From contig JAJFGB010000006.1 of the NCBI GenBank assembly GCA_021776335.1, positions 62,001 through 126,000 of the forward strand: 64,000 nt of DNA. The letters are read 5' to 3'. Both the position numbers and the translations under genes were made by a program. Shown piece after piece: positions 19,470 through 29,715 of this stretch (position 1 is the first letter of the stretch; every line of letters begins with the position of its first letter). Origin of the DNA: Hyphococcus sp. Its GTDB lineage: Bacteria > Pseudomonadota > Alphaproteobacteria > Caulobacterales > Parvularculaceae. Below the pieces are notes generated by a model, which had not been told where the DNA came from, did no database searches, and saw only the letters and a list, made by a program, of their open reading frames with translations.

Positions 19470-19505
19470 AAAACCGGCGCCTGACATCGGCGCGCGGTTT
19501 TCCAA
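19470..19505. terminator. Candidate bidirectional hairpin terminator
   Basis: AAAACCGGCGCCTGACATCGGCGCGCGGTTTT: interrupted stem with A-rich/T-rich flanks on both strands. Confidence 0.4.
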
Positions 19506-19565
19506 TATTCTCCACCCTTACGCCAAAAAATTGTACAAACGATTTTTGTAATCGCGTCTCGAAAT

Positions 19566-19592
19566 ACAAAACCGCCGCGCTTTTTCAGCGCG
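19566..19592 (-). terminator. Probable terminator of rph
   Basis: Minus strand CGCGCTGAAAAAGCGCGGCGGTTTTGT immediately after the rph stop. Confidence 0.5.
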
Positions 19593-20297
19593 CTAAATTT
19601 CGGCCTGCATTTTTTCCAGGGTCGAACAACCCTCTTTGGCAAGACCCAACAGCGCCGCAAACTGTTCATCAGAAAAAGGATCGCCCTCGGCCGTCGCCTG
19701 AATTTCAACCAGCCCGCCTGTGCCAGTGATGACAAAATTGGCATCCGCCTGGGCTGTTGAATCTTCATCATAATCAAGGTCGAGGGCAGGCGCGCCAGCG
19801 ACGAGGCCACAAGAAATTGCTGCAACCCTGTCATTGACAGGGTTGGATTTGATGATGCCCTGCTTAACCGCCCACTCACAGCATTGATTCATCGCAACCC
19901 AGGCGCCCGTAACCGACGCCGTGCGCGTACCCCCGTCAGCCTGAATAACGTCGCAATCGATCAAAATTTGCCGCTCTCCAAGCGCCTTAAGGTCGACGAC
20001 CGCCCGCAATGACCGGCCAATCAGACGCTGAATTTCCTGTGTCCGACCGGATTGGCCGCGTTTTGCTTCGCGTTTCATGCGTCCGCCCGTGGACCGGGGC
20101 AACATGCCATATTCCGCCGTTACCCAACCGCGGCCGCCGCCGCGCAACCATGGCGGCGTTGTTTCGTCCCAGCTCGCGGTACACAGCACGTGGGTTTCGC
20201 CAAACTTGATGAGGCACGACCCCTCTGCGTGCTTGGCGTAGCCCGACTCAAAGGATACGGCGCGAAGTTCATTAAAGGCGCGGCCAGATGGTCTCAT
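19593..20297 (-). CDS. rph: Ribonuclease PH
   Basis: [42 protein letters not shown]...[30 protein letters not shown]. Confidence 0.98.
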   Translation of the reverse strand: MRPSGRAFNELRAVSFESGYAKHAEGSCLIKFGETHVLCTASWDETTPPWLRGGGRGWVTAEYGMLPRSTGGRMKREAKRGQSGRTQEIQRLIGRSLRAVVDLKALGERQILIDCDVIQADGGTRTASVTGAWVAMNQCCEWAVKQGIIKSNPVNDRVAAISCGLVAGAPALDLDYDEDSTAQADANFVITGTGGLVEIQATAEGDPFSDEQFAALLGLAKEGCSTLEKMQAEI

Positions 20298-20429
20298 GAA
20301 TATCTCCTAGTTTGTGCGAGCGTTCCTACCGCCTGGCCGGCAAGCTTGTCGAGCTATCTTACCTTTTGGTTTGCGGCAGAATTGTATTATTTTCTGAAAT
20401 CTGACTGAAATTGCCTTATCTAAAAGCCC

Positions 20430-21458
20430 ATGACAGTTCTAAACGATATCGATCAACGCTCCCGCGAGATTTTTCGCCGCCTGGTTGAATCATATTTATC
20501 GTCCGGCGAACCTATCGGGTCACGCACGCTCAGCAATGATATCGGGATATCTGTCTCGGCGGCGACAATTCGCAATGTCATGGCCGATCTCACAGATATC
20601 GGCCTTCTCCACGCACCGCATATTTCTGCGGGACGATTGCCAACAGAGCTTGGCTTAAGACTTTTTGTCGATGGCCTGATGCAGGTCGGCGATTTAACGC
20701 CTGAGGAACGCCGCGCCATCGAATCAGAAAAGTCCGCCGGCAATGTCGAAAGCCTCCTGGAGGAGGCGGCCTTGCGGCTGTCGGGCCTAACGCAGACCGC
20801 CAGTCTGATCGTGACACAGAAGACGGATGCGCCATTGCGCCATATCGAATTCGTCAGCACCGGCCCCGGCAAAGCGCTTGTTATTATTGTTTTCGAAGAC
20901 GGCCGTGTTGAGAACCGTGTCATTGAAACCCCCGGCGACCTGCCCGCATCGACGCTGATAGCCGCCGGTAATTATCTAAATACCAGGCTTAATGGGCGCA
21001 GCCTCAATGAGACCCGCGCCAGCATCCTTGAGGAAGTTGAAACCAATCGCGCCGAACTGGACCTTTTGACAAGCAAACTTGTGCGGCAAGGCGTTGCCAA
21101 GATCGCAGGCGGCGATGATTTCACCCTCATCGTACGCGGTCGTGGGCATCTTCTCGACGACCCCGCGGAGCAGGACCTCGAACGCGTCCGCATGCTGTTG
21201 GATGACCTGGAGCAAAAACGTGACGTGATCGACGCGCTGACCGCCGCCAAGGATGGCGAGGGCGTAAAGGTCTTTATAGGCTCCGAGAACCGGCTTTTTT
21301 CCCTGTCAGGCTCGTCGGTGATCGTGGCGCCTTATCGCGATGAATCCCGGAAGATAGTCGGTGTTTTGGGCGTGGTCGGCCCAACCCGGCTCAATTATGC
21401 CAAAGTGGTCCCAATCGTCGATTACACGGCTGAAGTTGTCTCCCGGATGTTGAAATAA
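20430..21458 (+). CDS. hrcA: Heat-inducible transcriptional repressor HrcA
   Basis: RSREIFRRLVESYLSSGEPIGSRTLSNDIGISVSAATIRNVMADLTDIGLLHAPHISAGRLPTELGLRLFVD. Confidence 0.97.
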   Translation: MTVLNDIDQRSREIFRRLVESYLSSGEPIGSRTLSNDIGISVSAATIRNVMADLTDIGLLHAPHISAGRLPTELGLRLFVDGLMQVGDLTPEERRAIESEKSAGNVESLLEEAALRLSGLTQTASLIVTQKTDAPLRHIEFVSTGPGKALVIIVFEDGRVENRVIETPGDLPASTLIAAGNYLNTRLNGRSLNETRASILEEVETNRAELDLLTSKLVRQGVAKIAGGDDFTLIVRGRGHLLDDPAEQDLERVRMLLDDLEQKRDVIDALTAAKDGEGVKVFIGSENRLFSLSGSSVIVAPYRDESRKIVGVLGVVGPTRLNYAKVVPIVDYTAEVVSRMLK

Positions 21459-21514
21459 TCCTCCGCCACGCGTACATGCGCACGCGAGCAAGCCACCGAA
21501 AACAAAGTAGAGCC

Positions 21515-22129
21515 ATGAGTGAACATGATTATCCGTCGAACGCCGACCAGCCAAATGAGGGCGAGTCTGAGTTCGATGGCGACGCGCCAGACGAGGAACA
21601 ACCCGAAGGCGCAGCCAACGCCGCCGAGGAAGAGGTTGCGCAACTAAACGATCGCATTTTGCGCCTGGCTGCCGAACTCGAAAACACGCGGCGACGAGCG
21701 GCGCGAGAAAAAGCTGACGCCGGCCGCTACGCAATCGCCAGTTTTACACGCGACCTTCTGGGCGTTGCGGATAATTTTGAGCGCGCCTTGCGCGCCGCCG
21801 GCGATGAAAATCAACCGGCGACCAGCGAAGGCGCCTCCAGCTTGATTGCAGGTCTGCGAATGACTGAAAAAGAACTGCTCAATGTTTTTGAACGCAATGG
21901 CGTGCAGCGCGTCTTCCCGGGCGGCGAAAAATTCGACCCCCATCTACATCAGGCAGTAGCGCAGGTGCCAAGCGATACAGTGCCCACGGGTCATGTCGTT
22001 GATGTTGCACAGGCTGGTTTTATGATTGGGGACCGCGTGCTTCGAGCCGCCATGGTCACCGTTTCGAACGGCGCCGCGCAGTCATCAAGCGGCGATGGGC
22101 CCGGCGCCCATGTGGACACTGAGGCTTGA
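21515..22129 (+). CDS. grpE: Nucleotide exchange factor GrpE
   Basis: RILRLAAELENTRRRAAREKADAGRYAIASFTRDLLGVADNFERAL...GVQRVFPGGEKFDPHLHQAV; start set at MSEHDYPSN. Confidence 0.96.
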   Translation: MSEHDYPSNADQPNEGESEFDGDAPDEEQPEGAANAAEEEVAQLNDRILRLAAELENTRRRAAREKADAGRYAIASFTRDLLGVADNFERALRAAGDENQPATSEGASSLIAGLRMTEKELLNVFERNGVQRVFPGGEKFDPHLHQAVAQVPSDTVPTGHVVDVAQAGFMIGDRVLRAAMVTVSNGAAQSSSGDGPGAHVDTEA

Positions 22130-22162
22130 GGTCCAATCTATCCCGCCTCGGCGTAAAAAGTA

Positions 22163-23755
22163 CTAGACCGTCGGCCCTGCCGCTTTGACAGCGTCACTGA
22201 CATAAGCTTCGTAAATTTTAAAATTCTCCACGAACATGGCGGCAAGTTTTTGGGCTTGTGCGTCATAACCGGTTGGATCACTCCAGGTGCCGCGCGGCGT
22301 CAGAATTCTCTCATCAACGCCTTCGACCTTGGTCGGTACGCTAAAACCAAAAATCGGGTCCTTGGTCATTGGCGCAGCGTTCAGCGATCCATTGAGCGCT
22401 GCGGCGAGTAGCGCTCGGGTTTCCTTGATCGGCATACGTTTGCCCTCGCCATGGGGCCCGCCAGTCCAACCAGTGCTCACCAGCCAGCAATCAACGCTGT
22501 GTTGATCAATCAGCGCACCAAGTAACTTTCCGTATTCGGACGGGTGGCGCGGCATAAAGGGGGCGCCGAAACAGGTCGAAAATGTCGCCTGCGGTTCATT
22601 GCCAAGGCCTTTTTCTGTGCCGGCAACCTTTGCCGTGTAGCCGGAAAGAAACATGTACATCGCTTGCGCCGGCGTCAATTTCGCAATTGGCGGCATGACG
22701 CCAAACGCATCGCAGGTCAGCATGATGATATTTTTAGGGTGTCCCGTGCGGCCGTCGGCGCTCGCATTCGGAATGTAATGGATCGGATAGGCGCCGCGCG
22801 AATTTTCCGCCAATGTTGCATCATCAAGGTCAAGCTCGCGCGTATCCGGATCCATCACGACATTTTCAAGCACAGTGCCAAAACGCTTGGTCGTTGCAAA
22901 AATCTCCGGTTCCGCAGACGGCGACAGACGGATCATCTTTGCGTAACAGCCGCCTTCAAAATTAAACAACCCGTTGGGGCCCCAGCCGTGCTCATCATCA
23001 CCAATCAATGTGCGCTTGGGGTCTGCGGATAATGTTGTTTTGCCGGTGCCAGAAAGGCCAAAAAAGATGGCTGGATCGCTCTCCGTCCCGAAATTGACCG
23101 AGCAATGCATCGGCATCACATTTTTTTCAGGCAGCAGGAAATTGAGGATCGTGAAAACTGATTTCTTCATCTCGCCAGCATAGGATGTGCCGCCGATGAG
23201 AACGATCCGGCGCACAAAATCAACGGCAATGACCGTCTTCGACTGACAGCCGTGAACAGAAGGGTCAGCCTCAAATCCCGGCAAATCAACAATCGTGAAA
23301 TCCGGATCTCCGTCGCGCTCGGAAAGCGGCGGCCGCACCAGAAGATGCTGAATAAAAAGTCCGTGCCATGCATATTCTGTGAAGACGCGAACATTAATGG
23401 CGTAATCTTGGTCGGCGCCGCCGCGCAAATCCTGTTTGATCAGGTCGCGCTCGCTGGCATAGGCGAGCATGTCACGATGAAGCAGGTCAAATTGCTGCGG
23501 GGTGATATCCTTACTGGCGTCCCACCAGATTTTCTCTTCGATTTCCGGATGACGAACAATAAATTTGTCCTGCGCCGAGCGGCCGGTGTGCTCGCCGGTC
23601 TTAACCACCAGGGGTCCATCTTTCGCGACATCACCCTCGCCCCGCGCAACAGATAATTGGTAAAGTGCGGCGGCTGAAAGATTGGCCAGGCCATCAGGCG
23701 CACAATCGTCAAAACAGCTCGCGGCGCCATGCGCCGTCGAAACAGAAACGCTCAT
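22163..23755 (-). CDS. pckA: Phosphoenolpyruvate carboxykinase (ATP)
   Basis: [56 protein letters not shown]. Confidence 0.98.
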   Translation of the reverse strand: MSVSVSTAHGAASCFDDCAPDGLANLSAAALYQLSVARGEGDVAKDGPLVVKTGEHTGRSAQDKFIVRHPEIEEKIWWDASKDITPQQFDLLHRDMLAYASERDLIKQDLRGGADQDYAINVRVFTEYAWHGLFIQHLLVRPPLSERDGDPDFTIVDLPGFEADPSVHGCQSKTVIAVDFVRRIVLIGGTSYAGEMKKSVFTILNFLLPEKNVMPMHCSVNFGTESDPAIFFGLSGTGKTTLSADPKRTLIGDDEHGWGPNGLFNFEGGCYAKMIRLSPSAEPEIFATTKRFGTVLENVVMDPDTRELDLDDATLAENSRGAYPIHYIPNASADGRTGHPKNIIMLTCDAFGVMPPIAKLTPAQAMYMFLSGYTAKVAGTEKGLGNEPQATFSTCFGAPFMPRHPSEYGKLLGALIDQHSVDCWLVSTGWTGGPHGEGKRMPIKETRALLAAALNGSLNAAPMTKDPIFGFSVPTKVEGVDERILTPRGTWSDPTGYDAQAQKLAAMFVENFKIYEAYVSDAVKAAGPTV

Positions 23756-23952
23756 TAATTTTCCTCCCAAACCCCAAATACGAGGCGTCGCCACATTCCG
23801 GGAAAATCGCCCCGATTTTGGCTACTGCGGGGCTCTTAATCCAAAAAACGGGCCATGAACAGGCGCAAGATGGCGATTCCGGACTGTATTCGGCTTGCGC
23901 CACCAGAGACTGCATGCGACATGCCCGTTAACTAGTTTTGGGAGGCTATTCG

Positions 23953-25668
23953 ATGACTAAATTCGCGCGTTTAGGGTTCGCCGCTTCGGCGATTATTTTC
24001 CTCTGGTCCTGCAGCAATGAAGCCGAAAAAGCACACGACGCGGGATCTGAGTCTGCTACAGATGTATCCCCGGCAACGGATTCTGATACCGGCCCGGGCG
24101 CCATTACAGGAGAAGGTCTAGCGCGCCACATTAAGGCCCTCGCCTCTGACGACTTTGAGGGCCGCGCGCCGACAACGCCAGGCGGCGAAAAAGCACGCCG
24201 CTATATCGCCAATGAATATCAACGTCTCGGCCTCGAACCCGTCAATGGAAGCTATTTCCAGAGCGTGCCTATGGTCGAAGCAACGCTTGATCCGGCGCAA
24301 TCCAATTTTCACGTCAATATCAACGGCGCCATTCGCGCGCTCGGCTATAAAACTGACAGTGTTTACTGGACGAAGCGCGTCGAAGAAAATGTGTCTTTTG
24401 AAAACAGCGACATGGTCTTTGTCGGCTATGGCGTCGTGGCGCCGGAATATGGCTGGAATGATTATGAGGGCGTCGACGTCGCTGGCAAAACGGTCGTCAT
24501 ACTCGTCAACGATCCGGGTTTTGCAACGCAAGATCCCAATCTCTTCAATGGCAACGCGATGACTTATTACGGTCGCTGGACATACAAATATGAAGAAGCG
24601 GCACGCCAAGGCGCAGTGGCGGCCCTTGTCATTCACGACACAGCGCCTGCTGCCTATGGTTGGGGCGTCGTTGAAGGCTCCTGGTCAGGTCCGCAACTCG
24701 ATCTTCAGCGCCCGGACAATGGCGCCGGCCGCGCCATTGCTGAAGGCTGGATCACCAATGAAACTGCACGTGAATTACTTAATGCCGCCGGCCTTGATCT
24801 TGATACGCTTCAGGATGCTGCCATTTCCAGCGATTTCGACCCGGCGCCAATGACAGGGCTGACAGCGTCAGCAAATCTCGTCCAAACCATCCGCCGCAGC
24901 GAAGATGCCAATGTTATCGGCGTACTGCCCGGCGCCGAGCACCCAGATGAGTATGTCCTTTATATGGGGCATTGGGATCATTTGGGCATTAATCCTACTC
25001 AGGATGGCGAAGACAAAATATTTAACGGCGCGGTTGATAACGCCACTGGCATTGCGGCTATGCTTGAGATCGCGGAGCGCTTTGCGAACAACGAGGAACG
25101 CCCGGCACGTTCGATTTTATTCGCAGCTGTGACAGCCGAGGAATCTGGCCTCTTGGGTTCAGCCTATATGGCGGAAGACCCGCCAGTGCCGCTCGCGCAA
25201 ATTGTCGGCGGTATCAATATTGATGCGATACTCCCTTCACCACCGGCAAAAGATATTATTGTCGTTGGGTATGGCGCATCGCAGCTCGAAGACATCCTTA
25301 AAGCCGCTGCGGAAAATCATGACCGTTATCTAAGGCCCGACGCAGAACCGGAAAAAGGGTACTTTTATCGCTCCGATCACATCTCCTTCGCGAAAAAAGG
25401 CGTGCCAATGCTCTATGCGGATAGCGGTATTGATTTGCGCGAAGGCGGAGAGGATGCCGGCCGAAGTTTTGGCGCGGGCTACACAAATAATCGCTACCAC
25501 GCACCATCTGATGAATATAACGATAGTTGGAATATGAGCGGCATGACCGACACCGTAGAAGTTCTATATGAAACAGGCGCCGCCATCGCCTATTCCGGCG
25601 ATTGGCCGAATTGGTATGAGGGCAATGAATTTCGCGCCCTACGAGACGCGCAGCGTAGCGGCGAATAG
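23953..25668 (+). CDS. M28 family metallopeptidase, lipoprotein
   Basis: Lipobox-like IIFLWSCSNEAE; VLYMGHWDHLG; NGAVDNATGIAAMLEIAERF; FAAVTAEESGLLGS; YRSDHISFAKKGVP. Confidence 0.92.
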   Translation: MTKFARLGFAASAIIFLWSCSNEAEKAHDAGSESATDVSPATDSDTGPGAITGEGLARHIKALASDDFEGRAPTTPGGEKARRYIANEYQRLGLEPVNGSYFQSVPMVEATLDPAQSNFHVNINGAIRALGYKTDSVYWTKRVEENVSFENSDMVFVGYGVVAPEYGWNDYEGVDVAGKTVVILVNDPGFATQDPNLFNGNAMTYYGRWTYKYEEAARQGAVAALVIHDTAPAAYGWGVVEGSWSGPQLDLQRPDNGAGRAIAEGWITNETARELLNAAGLDLDTLQDAAISSDFDPAPMTGLTASANLVQTIRRSEDANVIGVLPGAEHPDEYVLYMGHWDHLGINPTQDGEDKIFNGAVDNATGIAAMLEIAERFANNEERPARSILFAAVTAEESGLLGSAYMAEDPPVPLAQIVGGINIDAILPSPPAKDIIVVGYGASQLEDILKAAAENHDRYLRPDAEPEKGYFYRSDHISFAKKGVPMLYADSGIDLREGGEDAGRSFGAGYTNNRYHAPSDEYNDSWNMSGMTDTVEVLYETGAAIAYSGDWPNWYEGNEFRALRDAQRSGE

Positions 25669-25690
25669 CAACTTGTCAGCGCCGAAAATT

Positions 25691-25722
25691 AAGCAGCGCC
25701 CTGCTTGGGCGCTGCTTTTTTT
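25691..25722 (+). terminator. Strong Rho-independent terminator
   Basis: AAGCAGCGCCC-TGCTT-GGGCGCTGCTTTTTTT perfect stem plus T-tract after the M28 peptidase gene. Confidence 0.9.
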
Positions 25723-25820
25723 AGAAATGATTAACCAAGCACGCTAAGCCGTTGTTAAGCGTGATCGCCCAAAGTTTCATTCAGAAAAGGCTGGAATCCT
25801 TTTCTAAGTAGGAATGAACT

Positions 25821-26072
25821 TTGGAAACAATTTTTGACTTTTTGTCAGTCGTGCTTTTCATCGTAACCGCCGGGCTTTTTTTTCTGCGGTTTCGCCATGA
25901 AGACCCGCCGCTTGCGCCATATCTTGTGATTTCGCTGGTATGCGCTGTTGGCAATTGGCTCGGCAATAATGGCGGCGGTGTCGCAGCGATTGCGTTCCTC
26001 ATTGCAGGGTCATTTCTAACGCTGCACCTTGCAAGCGAACCCTATCGAGAGAGAGCGGACGGACAATCCTGA
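25821..26072 (+). CDS. Small membrane protein resembling XrtV sorting system accessory proteins
   Basis: 83 aa, TTG start: METIFDFLSVVLFIVTAGLFFLRFRHEDPPLAPYLVISLVCAVGNWLGNNGGGVAAIAFLIAGSFL; resemblance (FDxLSVxxFxxxxxLFxxR...CAVxNxLGN) judged from memory. Confidence 0.6.
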   Translation: METIFDFLSVVLFIVTAGLFFLRFRHEDPPLAPYLVISLVCAVGNWLGNNGGGVAAIAFLIAGSFLTLHLASEPYRERADGQS

Positions 26073-26156
26073 TCCGGCATTAGGTCATGTTTTTAAATTC
26101 GCGTTTTTCCACGTGATCTACCCGTAAAATGGGCGGCTACTTTTCCTGATCACACT

Positions 26157-27443
26157 CTAGACCCAAAACCAAAAAGGCCGCGCACGACACCAAAGTGTCA
26201 GCAGCCATTTTTCACCTGATACAACCGGCGCACCCGCATGAAGGGTATTGGGAAAAGGCTCTTCCCGTTCATCCGTATTATGAAATAAAAATGCATCACC
26301 TGGGGCGCCGCGAAGCGAGACATCGAGCTTTGGGAACAATGTTTCGCCGCCTTCATAATCATCATTCAGGGCGATCAACAGTGTTCGGATACGCTGACCC
26401 GAGCGCTTCACTTCAGAATAGTCCGCTGCGTCCTCCGGCAAAAAATCATGGTGCGGTTTATATTCCTGGCCCGGCGTGTAGCGCAAAATCCCCATTAGTT
26501 CACAGTTTTCTATCGGCACGCCGGCATATTGTGAAAGCCGCGTGTAAATCGCGATTAACGTTAGGTCGAGATCCAAAAGACCAAACATTGCACCATCAGA
26601 AGTGCGGTACTGAGCGTGATCGGCTTTACTCGTTTCCGAATTCACAACCCTCGACGGCGTCAGCAAAGGCGCCGACGCACATATTACGTAGTCACACTCC
26701 TCCGGCGTTAGCGCTTTTTCAAAATGCAGAATATCCGGACCGGTATTCAGGGCTCTGGCCGCCTGATCAGCGCCCGCCGTTTGCGCCGCCGCCGCGGCAG
26801 CAGCGATCTCTTCAATCGTGACCGGCTGCGTAGCGCCGCGCTCGCCATCGGGATCGCTTAATCGGTGTGCCAACGGTGCGCCCGCATCACGCAGCTTTGC
26901 CGCCAGGGCTTTGCCTTCATCAGCACCCAAGACATCGCCTCGCCGCAGCGCGAGATAGATCGCAACCCAATCTCCACTCCTGGCAGCATCGCGCAACATC
27001 GCCGCGCCGGTTGCGCGATCGCCTGCCCCAATCGCTGCGAGGACGGCGAGCTCGCGCATCGCCAAAGGGTGGCCCGACCGCGCAGCATCGGCGAGCAATG
27101 CTACAGCACCAGCCCAACTGCGTTCCACACCAAGACCAATTGCCGTCAGTACTGCGAGCTGGCGCAAAGCCGCCGCGCCGCCGGCCTCAGCGGCAGTCTT
27201 CAGCATTTTCACTGCGTCACCGACGCGCATTTCTTCCGGCGGGACAGAGAGCAATTGTGTCGCCCGCGTATAAAGCGCACCGGGATGCCCGGCCGCCGCT
27301 GCCTTTTCAGCCCAGCGACGCGCTTCTTCTTCATTGCCAGAGCGGTCAAAATGCGCCGCCAGACGATATTGCGCGGCTGCGTCCCCGGCTGCGGCCAATT
27401 CGGTGAGGCTTTTGAGGTTTTCCATTTCAAGTTTTGATAGCAT
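26157..27443 (-). CDS. Sel1-repeat and prolyl 4-hydroxylase-like 2OG-Fe(II) oxygenase fusion
   Basis: Sel1-like repeats (AAAGHPGALYTRATQLL..., AAEAGGAAALRQLAVLTAIGLGV) followed by YTPGQEYKPHHDFLPED (HxD) and NTLHAGAPVVSGEKWLLTLWCR. Confidence 0.88.
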   Translation of the reverse strand: MLSKLEMENLKSLTELAAAGDAAAQYRLAAHFDRSGNEEEARRWAEKAAAAGHPGALYTRATQLLSVPPEEMRVGDAVKMLKTAAEAGGAAALRQLAVLTAIGLGVERSWAGAVALLADAARSGHPLAMRELAVLAAIGAGDRATGAAMLRDAARSGDWVAIYLALRRGDVLGADEGKALAAKLRDAGAPLAHRLSDPDGERGATQPVTIEEIAAAAAAAQTAGADQAARALNTGPDILHFEKALTPEECDYVICASAPLLTPSRVVNSETSKADHAQYRTSDGAMFGLLDLDLTLIAIYTRLSQYAGVPIENCELMGILRYTPGQEYKPHHDFLPEDAADYSEVKRSGQRIRTLLIALNDDYEGGETLFPKLDVSLRGAPGDAFLFHNTDEREEPFPNTLHAGAPVVSGEKWLLTLWCRARPFWFWV

Positions 27444-27506
27444 GAGAAAATGCGCGTAAAAACAGGCAATTGACGCCTGGATTGGCGCAACGGAGCCGCA
27501 CCGCCC

Positions 27507-28400
27507 ATGGATGCACCGCAAACGCCCGCGACAACGCAAATCTTGCGGTCCGCCGCCGCACTCGAAAAACACATTGTCGACGTGCTCATCGAGGAACGGG
27601 CGCAAAAACTGATTCACGCGCAATTGTGGCCTCTATATCGCGCAATATTATACCCACTGCTATTGCACGGCCCCGCCGTCAAGATGGCTGACGCCGTCGC
27701 CGACCTGTCAGCGCGAAGCGTATTCGATTTCATCAGCGATCTTCTCCACCTCAATATCGAGGTCGAGGGCCTGGAACATTTGCCGGAAAAAGGCCGCGTC
27801 TTGATTGCATCGACTCATCCCACAGGCATTCCTGATGGGGTTGCAATGTTCGACGCTATTAAAGCGCGACGCCGCGATATGACTTTCTTTGCCAATCGAG
27901 ACGCGCTGCGCGCTGCGCCTGGCATTTCCGATATGATTATTCCCGTGGAGTGGGTACCCGAAAAACGGACAATGCTGCGCTCGCGCGAAACGCTGAAGAG
28001 CGCGATCAAGGCGTTTACCGACGAAAGATGCGTCGTGTTGTTCCCATCGGGGCGACTTGCTTTTATGGACCAGCATAAAAAACTGACCGAACAGGAATGG
28101 CTGCCATCGGTCGCAATCTTTGCCCGCAAATATGACTGTCCGATTGTTCCGGCGCATATCGAAGCGCGCAATTCATCGCTTTATTACTGGTTCTGGAAAC
28201 TGAATTCAGAACTTCGCGATATCACGTTGTTTCACGAGTTGCTCAACAAGAAAGGCAAAACTTACAAGATCACCATCGGCGCCCCAATCAGCCCTGACAC
28301 GCTTAAAGGCGAGGCTCCTGCGGTTGCCGCCGCACTGCGCGAACACGCCGTGAAGCATGGCGGCGAACCAGGTCCGTGGCGCCCAATTTCGGCAGGTTGA
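27507..28400 (+). CDS. 1-acyl-sn-glycerol-3-phosphate acyltransferase family protein (PlsC-like)
   Basis: LIASTHPTGIPDGVAMFD (HxxxxxxD-like), FPSGRLAF, IVPAHIEARNSSLYYWFWKL. Confidence 0.8.
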   Translation: MDAPQTPATTQILRSAAALEKHIVDVLIEERAQKLIHAQLWPLYRAILYPLLLHGPAVKMADAVADLSARSVFDFISDLLHLNIEVEGLEHLPEKGRVLIASTHPTGIPDGVAMFDAIKARRRDMTFFANRDALRAAPGISDMIIPVEWVPEKRTMLRSRETLKSAIKAFTDERCVVLFPSGRLAFMDQHKKLTEQEWLPSVAIFARKYDCPIVPAHIEARNSSLYYWFWKLNSELRDITLFHELLNKKGKTYKITIGAPISPDTLKGEAPAVAAALREHAVKHGGEPGPWRPISAG

Positions 28401-28418
28401 TGTTCGAAAAAACGATCG

Positions 28419-29372
28419 TCAGCTCGCCGCGCGATAGGTGAGCTCAAGAAACACATCTTCGAGATCCGATTCGACTGTTGAAAGATCTCTGACGCCAACG
28501 CCCGCCGCTGACAGCCGCTCAAGAATTTCGGCGACCTGCGCTTTGCTCGGCTGATAAGGAATTGCGAGCCGCCCGTCCGGTTTCAGTTCAGCACTAAAGG
28601 GCGACAAATCCGGTGACGCAGTGATCTCTTCCAACGGCGTCACCATCAGCGTTTTGCGGTCAAGCGATGCGACAAGCTTTTCCGTGGGCTCGCACGCAAC
28701 AACATCGCCATTGTGAACGATGGCGATTTCTTCGCAAAGCTCCTGCGCCTCCTCAAGATAATGCGTCGTCAACACGATTGTGACGCCGCTTTCGTTCAGC
28801 TCCAAAACATAGTCCCAAAGTTGTTTGCGCAACTCGATATCAACCCCGGCTGTCGGCTCATCGAGAATTAGAATCGGCGGCGAATGAACCATCGCCTTCG
28901 CAACGAGAAGCCGGCGTTTCATGCCGCCTGAAAGTTGGCGCACATAAGAATTTGCTTTATCCGACAAACCCATGGCGTCGAGGATTTCCATTGTGCGGCG
29001 CTTTTCCTTCGGCACACCGTAAAGCCCGGCCTGGATTTCCAATCCCTCTTTGGGCGTAAAGAAGACATCCATGTTGATTTCCTGCGGCACGACGCCCAGA
29101 GCCGCGCGCGCCTGCCGAGGGTTTTTGTCGATATCAAATCCCCAAACCGTAACCTCGCCGGATGATTTGCGGACAAGCCCTGCGAGAATATTGATAAATG
29201 TCGACTTGCCGGCGCCATTCGGCCCCAGCAAGCCAAATATCGAGCCGCGCCTGACCAGAATATCGATGCCCTTGAGCGCCTCTTTGGCTGGGGATTTCTT
29301 GGTTCCCGCATAGGTCTTGCGCACACCGCGAGCGGCAATCGCATATTGCGTCGATGGATTTGGATCAGCCAC
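28419..29372 (-). CDS. ABC transporter ATP-binding protein
   Basis: GLLGPNGAGKSTFINILAGL; RQLSGGMKRRLLVAKAMVHSPPILILDEPTAGVDIELR. Confidence 0.95.
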   Translation of the reverse strand: MADPNPSTQYAIAARGVRKTYAGTKKSPAKEALKGIDILVRRGSIFGLLGPNGAGKSTFINILAGLVRKSSGEVTVWGFDIDKNPRQARAALGVVPQEINMDVFFTPKEGLEIQAGLYGVPKEKRRTMEILDAMGLSDKANSYVRQLSGGMKRRLLVAKAMVHSPPILILDEPTAGVDIELRKQLWDYVLELNESGVTIVLTTHYLEEAQELCEEIAIVHNGDVVACEPTEKLVASLDRKTLMVTPLEEITASPDLSPFSAELKPDGRLAIPYQPSKAQVAEILERLSAAGVGVRDLSTVESDLEDVFLELTYRAAS

Positions 29373-29515
29373 GGCAATCCCTCACTTTCACCGGCGCGCC
29401 ATACCACGCCGACGCGGCAGTTGGCCAATCATCGAAGGCCGGTCAACGACAGCACTCTTGACGAACCCGACCGGCCCCGGCAATGCAAAGCAACCTTCGC
29501 ATATAGGTCAAAATC

Positions 29516-29710
29516 ATGAGTGAGCAAAAACCACCCGTCACGCCAGACCCTGAAACTATCTATGTCGACGCTTTGCGCATTTCCTGCGATGGCGGCGGCG
29601 GCGCCCTTGGCCATCCAGTCGTCTGGTATTCAGTCGAAGACGGAGAGGCAGAATGCGGCTATTGTGATCGCAAATTCGTCTACCGTGCTACGGACGCCGG
29701 AGATCACTGA
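29516..29710 (+). CDS. Zinc-finger (CHCC-type, NDUFS6-like) protein
   Basis: 64 aa: ISCDGGGGALGHPVVWYSVEDGEAECGYCDRKFVY (C...H...CxxC). Confidence 0.9.
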   Translation: MSEQKPPVTPDPETIYVDALRISCDGGGGALGHPVVWYSVEDGEAECGYCDRKFVYRATDAGDH

Positions 29711-29715
29711 CGAGC

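Noticed and set aside
20300-20430. Looked for a CIRCE element upstream of hrcA
   Set aside because: No TTAGCACTC-N9-GAGTGCTAA-like inverted repeat in the rph-hrcA intergenic region.
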